A stretch of DNA of 64,000 nt from Allodiplogaster sudhausi (taxonomy: Eukaryota > Nematoda > Chromadorea > Rhabditida > Diplogasteridae), in contig CALZFC010000015.1 of assembly GCA_945643635.1 (NCBI GenBank), positions 2,358,501 to 2,422,500 of the forward strand, given 5' to 3'. Positions 46,401-56,555 of this stretch are shown here, piece after piece; position 1 is the first letter of the stretch; each line of letters begins with the position of its first letter. A program made the position numbers and the translations under genes. The notes below the pieces were generated by a model. It saw only the letters and a program-made list of their open reading frames with translations, searched no databases and had not been told where the DNA came from.

Positions 46401-47576
46401 TCGACAGGTTTGCATCGACCGGGGGCTATCTTTGTGCCATTTTCGTTCGTGTCCAAATCGCGATATCCATCTTTTCCTCCGAGACACACGAAGTCGTCTT
46501 CGTTCCTGGCAGCGGCCTTTGGGTCAGCAAAGGCATAGCCTAGAGGAAATGTTCTTTTATTAGTGCTGGCAGAGAATGAATTTTCGTGCCTTCCTTGCAT
46601 CTCGTCTTGATCCTGGATCCCGCAGACCAGACCCAGTCGACATCTCGTGTGCAGAAAGTGTCTTCACTCGATGGCTTCAAGACATATTCGGCGTTCTGCA
46701 TGGCTGTCTCGTTCGGAATGATGCAGCCCTTGAGGCAATCGAATTCCGGAAGAGTCTTGTCGTACTGGAATGACCATGCATAGCTTAAGGGCCACCTCGG
46801 TTCTGGTAACCAAAACCAGTCGGACGATATTGGATTTCGTGACAAGTTTTTTTTCTTTTTTTGAGTGGTTGATACGACATTCAAGAGGTATCCTTTTTCT
46901 GATTAGGAGAGACAGAAAAGTGTTGCCGCTGTCTCTCCTCGATTTTAGATTCTTAAAGAATGATACATTCTAATTTTCTATCTTCGGCCATATCTCCGAA
47001 AAAATATCTATTATGGTTTGGAAGGGCACTTACCTCTTTATTGTGTTTGTTGATCCACTTGCCGTTCTTGCACGTGACTTTCTGACCAAAGTCTCTTATG
47101 AACGTCTCGTCCTTGTAGTAGTACCCTGCAAGTATTTCATTTTTTTTCATCATGGTCACACAATAATAGACAATAAAAATAAAGCAAACAATGACATGGG
47201 TTGCAGTAGACGATTGTGATACAACCGTCCGGCATATTCCTGCCCTCGACAAAGGGGCAGGGTGGGGGTCTGTAGGACATTTGGTAGTCTGAAGTGCATA
47301 TGTCCTTGCAATTCTTCTGAGCTTTCGTCGTTGTCGCTGAATTGGAAACAACTGATTTAACAATATTCTTTTAATCATACTAATTTTTCTAGCAGTACGA
47401 GAATTATCATGGTTTTTTTTCTGAAATTAAGCATCAAACGTGTTGTAGGAAATCGAGAAAAACAATTTCAAGTGAAAACGCCATATCGGAAATGTACAAT
47501 GTGAGAAAGAAAAGAATGTCAAACCTAAAATAAGGAGAAGCGAGACGAGTGATAGCATCATCTTTCTGTCCACCAT
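34481..47576 (-). CDS. Long secreted protein of CCP/sushi-like modules
   Basis: Dozens of short minus-strand exons encode one repeated module. The pattern is Cys, about 40 residues, VxCxEGF, then QxxxCxGGxxxW and a final Cys: four cysteines with a Trp between the third and fourth, as in CCP/sushi domains. Clear modules occur at 44144-44743 (CEFPETMPSATY, VKCKEGF, YECRGGQDKWF), 43730-44038, 42030-42190, 40213-40540 and 46370-46760. Introns often fall just after the CxEG motif, so half-modules repeat as exons. Exon 1 (47525-47576) starts MVDRKMMLSLVSLLLILG, a signal peptide. A Thr/Pro-rich linker (TPNTPPTPATTTPTRP) is encoded at about 37265-37340. The last exon ends SFPSC before TAA 34481. At least twelve modules are present. 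No membrane anchor was seen. Whether this is one gene or two adjacent ones could not be settled. A role in adhesion, cuticle or host contact is only inferred. Confidence 0.65.
34860..34910. repeat. TACATATG-type short repeat in an intron
   Basis: Tandem copies of TACATATG lie in an intron of the CCP array gene. Similar TACATACATATGTA clusters flank the MITE insertion at 35660-35716 and occur near 29870-29900, 30710-30740 and 43085. Confidence 0.7.
35714..36642. mobile_element. Mariner-type foldback MITE (copy 1), interrupted by a hAT MITE
   Basis: The outer element runs 35716-36640 and is flanked by TA on both sides (35714-35715 and 36641-36642), the target of Tc1/mariner elements. Its ends are CAGTCCCGCCCAACATTTC and the inverse. 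After removing the nested insertion it is about 480 bp and is almost one long palindrome: 36300-36400 pairs with 36410-36510. It has no ORF. It lies in an intron of the CCP array gene. Copy 2 (39320-39778) shares the outer 45 or so bases but not the centre. Confidence 0.88.
35726..36162. mobile_element. hAT-type MITE nested in the mariner MITE
   Basis: The element is 437 bp with ends CAGAGGTGTCAAC and GTTGACACCTCTG. An exact 8-bp duplication GTCCCGCC flanks it (35718-35725 and 36163-36170), as expected for the hAT superfamily. Both arms are made of GGGCC-rich inverted repeats (about 35738-35855 and 36058-36150). The target was the terminal repeat of the mariner MITE, so the hAT copy is the younger of the two. 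There is no transposase ORF; the Pro/Gly/Arg ORFs across the arms are composition artefacts. Confidence 0.92.
39318..39780. mobile_element. Mariner-type foldback MITE (copy 2)
   Basis: The element 39320-39778 (459 bp) has TA on both sides and ends CAGTCCCACCCAACATTTC and its inverse. The arms pair along nearly the whole length, including ATTAGATTAATCTAA and TTTTAGCCAGAAAC. It lies in an intron of the CCP array gene, about 2.7 kb from copy 1, and is not interrupted. Confidence 0.9.
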
Positions 47577-48244
47577 CCTTGGACGGGATTCAGGAGTCGG
47601 AATGAAGACACCCCTAGCCGCTGCTTCCATCCTCCTCTCTTATACTTTCTCCTCTTTATGGGCTATCAAAGCGACGTTCTGCTTCGTGGAAACGAATAAA
47701 TGCCACCTTGGCTTGGATGTTCAATGCGTGTGACATGACTCATTTACTGCCTATTAAATTTCTGATTCCTTACATTGTCAATGTAAACATTTCAGAAAGA
47801 GAAGTCGATTTATTTGAACATCTCAATTCTTTCACTGTAAATTTAAAATTCTATGTAAAATAAATAAGGGAAATTCACGAAATAAATATGCAAAAAAATT
47901 TTCTATCGTGAAATAATTGTTCGCCTGGCTCGATAACGATCGTTTTCACGCAGCATACGAATAAAGCAATTAAACGTCTCAAAGCATGATGCAGCATTTT
48001 CTTTCAATCAATTCTGCGATGTACACGTTTAGCTCATCGTTTGCAAAATCTTTATTATAATTTAACATCAACCTTCACGATTCAATTAAAGGAGCATTTT
48101 GCATGTATTTCAAGAAGTCTCTTCTATAAGAGAAGCTGCGCGAAGTGAATAAGGCGTCCTCGACAGTAATGGAGCGAGCGATGCATTCCGAATCCTCAGG
48201 GGAGCAACGAACTCAACATATGGTAATCAATTAAACAAGATAAT
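47577..48244. other. Intergenic region between the CCP array and Kunitz/lustrin genes
   Basis: AT-rich DNA from the signal-peptide start of the CCP array gene to the stop codon of the next minus-strand gene. It should hold the CCP promoter and the 3' UTR of the Kunitz/lustrin gene. The frame is also open upstream of 47576 to an ATG at 47630 (MEAAARGVFIP), but starting at 47576 gives a cleaner signal peptide. Confidence 0.6.
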
Positions 48245-51200
48245 TTAACGTGTCTGATTGTGAGAAGAATTTGAAGTATATAATGAATAGTTTGTCTGAC
48301 CACACGCAATTCGTCGTCTGCCATGAATGGAGACGACCACCCGAGTGAGATAGGAAGGACACAAGAGAGGGAATGCAAAGGTCTCCTCTTCGTCATCATC
48401 CTCCTCTCCCTCTTCCTCGTCCTCTCCCCCTCTTCTTCTCTCATCCTCTTCCTCTTCCTCTTCTTCTTCCTCTCCCTCCTCTCCTTCTTCCTCCTCCTCA
48501 TCTGGACAGCACTGATATCCTGCTGGATACTGGGTGCAAGTGTACCCTCGAGGGCACTTCTTGCTGCCTTCTCCGCAGTCCACAATCTCACCTTGCCGGG
48601 TTTTCAGAGCTGCCGCGCCACAGCCTCCAGTCTACGTAAGATATAAGATATGAAAGAGAAACCTAGTTGATGTGATTCAGAAGAAAGAAAGAGGGTACCT
48701 TAGTTCGGCCGCAGCAGTAGTACTTCCTCTTGGTCGGGAGGAACTTGCAGAGGAAGCCATCGGGACAAGAGCCGGACGAGCACTGAGTCGGCCGCCCCTT
48801 CCGACGGTGAGCACTCATCCCCACCGGGCACACTTCCGCTGTAAATCATGTCATTTGCAGCAACTTCCGGTTCAATCACTACGGATGCGGAGATCTGATT
48901 ACGAAAGTAGATAAGAGACACAGACACGAGCCAGGCAGCCGGCCGCAGCAGATGCTCTTGCCGATGTTGGCGGCGGTGATGCAATTGTAGCCAGTGGGAC
49001 AGGGACGGAGTTCGGTCGAGCAGAGACGAGGGCGCGAACGGCGGAGAAGGACGCGGGCGCCCACCCCGCAGATGTCCAGCACTCAATCAACAACACTCAT
49101 CTACAGAATTATTATACATCTTTGTATTCTAACCAGAGACACACTTGTCGTCGACCTGGACGTGCTTAGGAGGACATCTGCACTTGCCATCCTGGCAGAC
49201 AGAGGAGTGCTGACACTGCGCGGAAAAGCGGCAGACACCTTCCACCGTTTGTTTCGGCAGACACTCCGTACCGATTCGCAACTGAGCAATAGTGAGTGAA
49301 GAGAGAGAGAGAGAGAGATCAGATATAACAAGCAGAGGAAACTTTCCTTAATTAGAACAAAAAATGTAGATCCGAATAACCTCTTTGTCAGTGCATTCCC
49401 GCGTGCAACGATCTTGCATGATAATGTGGCCGGGGAGACATCTGAAAGTGTTGTCAGTTGCCCTCTTCGCTGAATACCCTTCTGATCCTACTTGCAGACG
49501 CCGTCGATGCACTTGGCTCCCCCCGAACAATCCATCGCACACTTCAGACCAGGCCGGCCGGGAGCTGCAGCACAAATCAATTGCGTCAGACTAATTAACT
49601 TTATTAAAAATAAACGAAAAAAAAAACATTTGTGATTTAAAAGAGCAAATAGACGTACGAGCAGCGTAGTCAGGAGAGCAGCAGAGACTCTTGGCATCGA
49701 CTCCAGTGCCAGTGCCAGCCAAGCACTCGAATCCCTTCGGACACGACTGCGGCCCTTTCTCGTCGCACTCCTGAGAAGAGCCACTCACAGTTAGGAAGGC
49801 GGCGCGGCCTTTCGGACAACCTACAATGCATTCTTCTCACTATTCCTTTTGTTTAACAGTTCAAAAATTTATAATTGTTCAAATAATTAATAAATGAATT
49901 AATTAGCCGACCGAGACTAAGAGCACAGCACTGGTATCTGTTCATCTTGGCGGAGAACTGGCAAGAGAACCCGACAGGGCAGGGCGAGGTGGGCGAGCAG
50001 ATTCTAACTTTGTTTTCCTCAATAAGTGCAAAGTGCCTGAGGGCACAGCCCGAAGCGTCTCCGTAGCCCTGGCCGGATCTTCTGCTCTCAGCACTGCCAT
50101 GGCCACAGCACTGGTATCGGTTGTTGGACAGCGACCACTGGCAAGTGTAGCCAGCCGGGCAGGCAGAGCCGAAGGGGTCGCACACTTGCGCCTTCCCCGC
50201 CACCAGATTCGCCAGCTGATCGGGTGGACAGCCCTCTCAAGAGGAGAAGGATTGGGAGAGGAAGAGGGGAATGATAAGGCACCATTCTTAGCCGGCCGCT
50301 CCTTGGCCTCGCAGCAGAAGAGGCGATCTACATTCGCGCGGCAGTGATAGCCTGAGGGGCAGATCGAGAAGGCATCCCGGGTACAAAGAGTGGGCAGACC
50401 CGTCTTCGGGTCCACGTGGAATCGTTCAGAGTCAGGGCAGATGGCTGCAAGCACTCGGCTTCATCACAAGGATATTAAAAGGAGCGGCATCCTTTCAAGT
50501 ACAAAGGAAGGAGAGAAACCAACGTTTGTCAGAGCAGCATTGGCCATTGCGAGAATCGTCCATGTTGGAGAGGCAGACGTAGCCGGGAGGGCAGCTGCCT
50601 GAGGGGATCAGAGGACACTGAAGAGCTCCGCCATCCGGGTAGCGGAAGAGGGCACGGCCAGGGGGACACAGATCTGAGTAGAAGCAACATTGACATGAAA
50701 GAGAACCCACACACAACCTTGAGTGATAATGGCACAGCAGTAGTATCTGCCATCTTTCTGAGAGAAACGGCACTTGGCACCCGAGGGGCAAGTTCGGTCA
50801 GCGGAGAGATCGCATTGTCGAGCAGAACGACTTCGGGCATCCACGAAGGCCTTCTCTCCAGTCGGACACACGCCTGACAGACGTACATATCTTTCTCTCT
50901 CTCTCGCTCTGCCTCCAACCACTCCTTATCCCTCACCCATGTTGTCGCTTCCGCAGCAAAAGTTAGAGTTGGTGAGTGGATTGGACAGACACTGCGCATG
51001 CATGGGACACACTCGCACGAGGTCGCAGGTTAGCGGCTTGTTTGTGCCGTCCTCCTGCATGAGATCAGTCTATGATGATATCTCTATTCGATCTCTCCCT
51101 CTCTTTTTCTCTCCTCTCTCTCACTCTCTCTCTCTCTCTCACCCTGAAAAGAATGTCTCCAGCCGGGCAACCAGCAGCCAGACAGAAGAAGATGCACTCC

Positions 51201-52427
51201 TCCTCCGTTGGGAAGACGTTGGCCGATTCGCACGCACCGATTGGGTACTCCATGCACGACTGTTGGGAGACGTTGAAGTAATACCTTAATTGTTGAGCAC
51301 TCTTATCCGTTTTTCACACTCAAAGTGCAGAATGAACGTTGAAACGAAGAAAGGAAGTAAAAATTCCTACCGAATCTTGCCATTTGAAGTAGTCCGCGAG
51401 CACTTGGTTGGATTTCCAAAGAGCGGCGACTCGGAACAGATTGCCTCTGGGAATGAATGAATATTCACAGCTCAATTTCGTACAGTCTGAAACCTCTAGT
51501 TGGACAGCATCTGCTGTGAGTTGTGTCCACGAGGGCGCACTCGAATCCCCTTGGGCACGAGTTCGCCACGCAGGACACTGCTCGGCCGCCTTGTCTAGCC
51601 GCTTTTCCTCCGTTCGGGCAAACTGCTGAGAGCCGGCAGGCGGGCATCATTTACTCACTTTCTTCTCTTCTTTCTTCTCCAATCTTTCTTTCCACTCATC
51701 ACCATCAAAATGTTTTCGTTAAGTGTTCGATATATTGTATATTGTCATACAAAATGGAAACATGAAAACTTTGTAAAAAAAAAAAAATGAGTTGGGTGCA
51801 TGGAATTGACTGACGATTCGCCTCGCAGTACTGCTCGCACTCGTCGGCAGTGATGAAGTTGTTGGAGTTGCCATCGCAACCCAAGAAGAGGAAGCTCTCG
51901 CATTCCTTTAACTCGCGGTTGTAGAAGAAGCGGTAGGACGAGCCGACGCGACAAGTCGATCCCTTGTCCGGTCGAAGAGTGCAAGTCGTGGCTAGAAGAG
52001 AGGGATGGAGGAGATGAGAGGAGAACCACCCGACTTACCCTTCGATGCACAGCAGCCATGCGTGGAAGTCCCGTCAAAGTGGCATTCGTAGTTCGGCGGG
52101 CAGTTCTGGGATTCGCCATTCAACGAACACTGGATGTACTTGCCGGTGGCTTGGTCTGTCAAAGCCTTTCCCTGTGGACAGCGGGGCTCAGCTGAAGTGA
52201 GAAGAATAGAAGAGAGCATGGAATTAGCAGAGATCAACTGACGCCTAATTCCGTCGCAGACTCGATGGCACTCCTCCATGCTGGAGAAGCGATTCTCATT
52301 GCCTTGGCAGCCCGTGAACACGAAGGAGCGGCAGGTCAGGGAGTGCGCGTCGTAGAAGTAGGCACGGATTGACTGCTTGCACTCGCCAGTTCGCTGCGGC
52401 TGGGCGCATACTGTCTCTGCAAGGGCA

Positions 52428-52480
<53 letters not shown>

Positions 52481-54969
52481 GAGGAAAGACTGAAGACTGA
52501 CGAGCAGTTGGGCAGCAGACGCGATCTTCCGTGCACTGATGCGAGGCAGGGCAGTCCTGCTCGGAGCCGCACTTCTGGGGTCGACCCGCGCCGCCGTCCA
52601 AGGGAGTCCCGAATTTGCACAACACTCAACCGACACATATCCTTTATTTATATTTATCTTTTTATTATAAATATTCTTATTTATATAAAAAAAAAGACAA
52701 ATAGTTCTTACACTTGGCGCAGTAAGTCTGGCAGTCGTTGAGTGTGTGGAAGTTGTTGTAGTTGCCGAGGTAGCCGTTGTACTCGAAAGAGTCGCAGCGA
52801 CCATCGAGATGGTTGAAGTAGAAACTGTGAACAGAAATGGTATTAGGAGTAGTTTGAAGAAGAAGAAGAAGGCAGCTACCGAGTTGAGGACTGTGCAACT
52901 CCGGTCGTTGCCTTTGTCCCTGACAACTGCTCATAACGAAGACCAGGGTCGTAAATGGTGGCGAGTGGAACACCGATTCTTCCCCCTTCCATTCCGCAGA
53001 TGAACTCTGGAAGGAGAAGCAAATTCCAGATGAACTTTGGAAGGAGAAGCAAAACAACGAATTCAAGACTAAAAAAGCAGATACTTGGTGATGGACAGCA
53101 AGTGGTGAAGGTAGCGATGTGAACGCATTCGTAGTTGCCGGGACAAGGATGGTTTGGTGAGCACGCCATCTGAGGGCCTGCTCCTTGCACCGTTGCTTGA
53201 CTCCCCCGGCCGCATGCTATGGAAGAGAGAATGGAGATAGAGACATGGGCAGAGAGAGAGCGAGAGAGATTGAGAGAGAGAGGGAGAAAGATAACGAACT
53301 ATCTTGACAGTAGCTCTCGCAGTGCGCTTGGGTGGCAAAATTATTAGCAGAGATGTCATTCTGGGAGGCGTCGAAGAGGAAGGCCTCGCAGCCTCCGGCC
53401 ACTGAATTGTACCACCAGCGGGCCTCTGCCTCCGACGCGGAGCTCTCCCCTCGTCGAGGCTGGATGCATGCCAGAGCTGCACATTTATCATTGATTGTAC
53501 TTCTTTTTTATTTTATACATTACCTAATCAATCAATTGCTTTTCATCTACCCATATTTCACAAGAGAGAAAGAGAAAGACCTCGACTCATGCAGCAAACT
53601 CCGATGGGCTCGGCACTCGGCCGGCCGTGCTTTGCCCAGAACTTCGTGTTGTCAATGCAATCGTAGATGTCTGAGATGTCGTGTGCAATTCCATCTGAAT
53701 TCATGACAGCGCACGCGAACCTCTCTGGATACTCTTCTAGATCTTCGTTCGAATGAATCGAAGCTCTGAAAATAGAATGATTGTCTAAATGCTAATTGAA
53801 ATCCGTCAATCTCGTGCTAATAAATACCTCACGGAAGCAAGAACATAGAATTTAAAAAAAAAAAGTAGAGATAATTCTGACCCTCTCGGACTACAAGAGG
53901 CAACAGGAAGAGAGCCATTGTAAGCAGGGCCAGGCAGAGCAAGAAAAGAAGAGGGCGAGCCAGGAGGAGGCAGGGAGGGCAGAGGACACGTCGGCTCAGA
54001 GGAAACGGACCACACGCATACCACTCCGTCCCTCAACCACTTCATCTCACTATTGAAATTATAGAAGGAAAGTACTTAGTCTTCACGGCAATCATATCGC
54101 CAGAGGGGCAGTGGCAGATGCCGTTGCGGCAGTAGGAAGAGGGCCAGACGGCAGAGCACTGCTGGTCGTAGTGGCAGCCACTCTCTTGTGGGTTCACCTC
54201 TCAACAACCATCTCATTCTTATTACATCTTATTCATGGTCTTGAAGGAAGGCAAACAAACAGAATACCAATCACTCTCGCCAAGAGAGAAGAACCTTACT
54301 ATGGAAGCAGTAGTTGTCCACTGGGACATAGGTGCCGAGACAGCGGCAAGTGCCTTGGGAGCAGAACATTCCAGTGAGGCAGTCCGTGTTGAAGGCGCAG
54401 GCGTCCCCCACCCGGCCACTCCCTGAATGCATCTTCCTCTTCTCTTCTCTCTACATGAATGCCATACCAATAGTGCCCTGGTTGGTGTTGGATCCTTCGA
54501 AGGGCGGCTGGTGCCAGAAGTCTCCGCTCTCTCGCACGGCATGCGATTCTCAACAACAACAAAATTATCAACTTCAAAGAATGCCGACAGAGATAATGGA
54601 AAGACCACAACGCGTGGCAAAGGGGTTTCCCGTTTGATGCAAAATCTGCAGTGCAAAATCAAGCCGAAAATACATTTATGATAATGGTTGTTTATATTTG
54701 TGACGTTTGAGAAAAGAAAAGCCGACTTCTACAAAGGGAAGACCATCTCACATGGGAAAGGGGTTTTCCCGTTTTCTCCAGTCTCTCGGCATCGTAAAAT
54801 TGTTTACGCGGTACGGTTGCAAATCACATGTTTCTACTTGATTTAGTGACGTTTGAAGAAGTATATAAAAGAAAAGATTCTGACGGGGAAGAGCGAGGGA
54901 GAGGAGAAGGCAGAGGCTGAGCCTCGGAGGGTGAGAGCAGCCTCGACGTGCTCGTCGCAGAAGGAGCAT
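48245..54969 (-). CDS. Secreted EB-module, Kunitz and lustrin-repeat protein
   Basis: Start ATG 54969 gives [16 protein letters not shown], then [11 protein letters not shown], a signal peptide; the next exon (about 54555) joins in phase. EB-type Cys modules follow (about 54300-54420, [18 protein letters not shown]; 54080-54210). Then come alternating Kunitz-type domains (about 53290-53480, 52700-52830, 52230-52390, 51790-51970, 51070-51250; for example [20 protein letters not shown]) and lustrin-type repeats (CPAGYTCQW...[29 protein letters not shown]...CC). The C-terminus (48245-48583) is a last lustrin repeat followed by about 40 residues that are mostly Glu and Asp. Such mixtures are typical of large nematode extracellular proteins. 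Several Kunitz units look degenerate, with unusual first halves, so protease inhibition cannot be assumed for all. A matrix or cuticle role is inference. It could be two genes, but no internal start or terminator was seen. Confidence 0.78.
52432..52479. repeat. (CT)n microsatellite in an intron
   Basis: About 24 CT units fill most of the intron before the exon that ends [14 protein letters not shown]. On the coding strand this reads as GA. Another CT tract (about 51102-51140) lies in a nearby intron. Confidence 0.9.
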
Positions 54970-56555
54970 CCAAGCAGAGAGCCAGCTTCACTCTCTCCTC
55001 CGGATAATCAATCTGGACAGACTGGACTGGCCTTGTCTGGTCTCGCTCCTTCCTCTCGACCGTCTTACCCACCACGCACACTGCAGTCATTCAACAACAA
55101 TGCTCGCGACCGTCTCCATTTACTCCCCTTTCCTCTCTTTACTAATGCTTTCTCTCTCTATTCCCTCTCGGTCACCTTGCACGCCATACTCAAATATTAG
55201 GTGTGAACTCGGACAGTTACCCCCTCCCCACCTTTCCTAACAGAGGCTTATGTCACTCACTAGTTCTTTGAGATCACTTGAGACATCGAAAAAAAACACA
55301 TCTACTTAGTGTGTAGTGTTTCTTTTAAGGTGTTTAATCGCGTCAGCTTAAAGGAAACCTTTAAAAAGTGACCATAGAATGTATCCAGAAAGAAGCTCGT
55401 CAGTTGTTTAGTTGTTTGTGAGAGGCTGCCGGGAGAACCCCTCACACTTTACACTCATACGCAATCTACATCATCTGATTCTCTGTAGATTATGGTTTTT
55501 CCCCTTCCATGAAGGCTACTTTTTTTCGTCTGTCAAATTTCGCATGTGTATGGCTGTGAATCGACAACGAAACTAATTTCCTGACATAAGCTTCTCATGT
55601 TGCGCTCGTTGACCTCAAAACTACAGTGCTCTCGTCTCCAACCTTTGGCTTTGCTTTTTGAATATTTTCGTCATTGGCCTTTCTTTTTGTTTTCAAGTTT
55701 CTGTTATATCAATCCGTTTGTTTCAATACGCCTCGATTGATTTCCTGATCGCCTTGCTGCTGGCATGCCAGCTGTTATTACCCAACCGGCCACTCCGGCC
55801 ATCTTCATGGGGCGCCCTTCTCGTTTAAACCAGCAGGTTCTCTCTCACTCTCTTTCTACTAGTTCCGCCTTTTACTCAGTAGGGCATGCCTAGTGGACTG
55901 CAGCACATGTCCAGAGAAGACAGGTATCACGTCATCGCAACCAGGTACGACCTTCATTCGCCCTTCCCTCTTCTCGCTACTCATCTCCCCGAGTGATCCC
56001 CATGCTTTCTTTCCCTCTCTTCTTCCAACCGACTCTTCTCTAGTTGCCACTGCCCGGCGATCTCCGCCCCTCTTCTCTCTTCTCTGTATACATTCTGCTT
56101 CCAGAGAGCGCCGCTATCGATTTGCATCCTTCTCTCTCTCTCTCTCTCTCTCGCTTTAACTTAATTTTTCAGTGAAATCCTTCTCGATTATTGAGTAGAA
56201 CTGGCTGGAGGTGAAAGAAGAAAGTGAGCTTTGTTTCTGGCCAAGTTATCGCTTTCTCTTGTGACAGAGATGACTCGTTGTCCATCCATTGCTTATCTCT
56301 AATCTGGCATTCTCTCTTTCTCTTCCGGGTGTTTCTTTCGTCATATCAGCATGCCATCTCCAAGGCCACTAATTCTCTCCGCTCCGTCTGAAATGACCAC
56401 GTTGTCATGTTTGATTATATTTTTTCTTAATTATATTCCTAATTTGTTTACGTCCTTTCGCTCTCGTGGTAGTTCGTTCCTCACATCGCTCAGCTCATTT
56501 CGTTGTGTTTCCGAGTTGGACAGTGGCTAGTCTCTGCTTGGTTCCAGAACTGGGA
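54970..56555. other. Divergent intergenic region
   Basis: About 1.6 kb between the start codons of the Kunitz/lustrin gene (minus) and the 2-oxoglutarate dehydrogenase gene (plus), so it should carry both promoters. A CT tract lies at about 56130-56152. No exon was supported. Confidence 0.65.

Noticed and set aside
52296..52638. Arg/Glu-rich ORFs in the Kunitz/lustrin gene
   Set aside because: They cross the intronic CT microsatellite; the true exons lie on either side.
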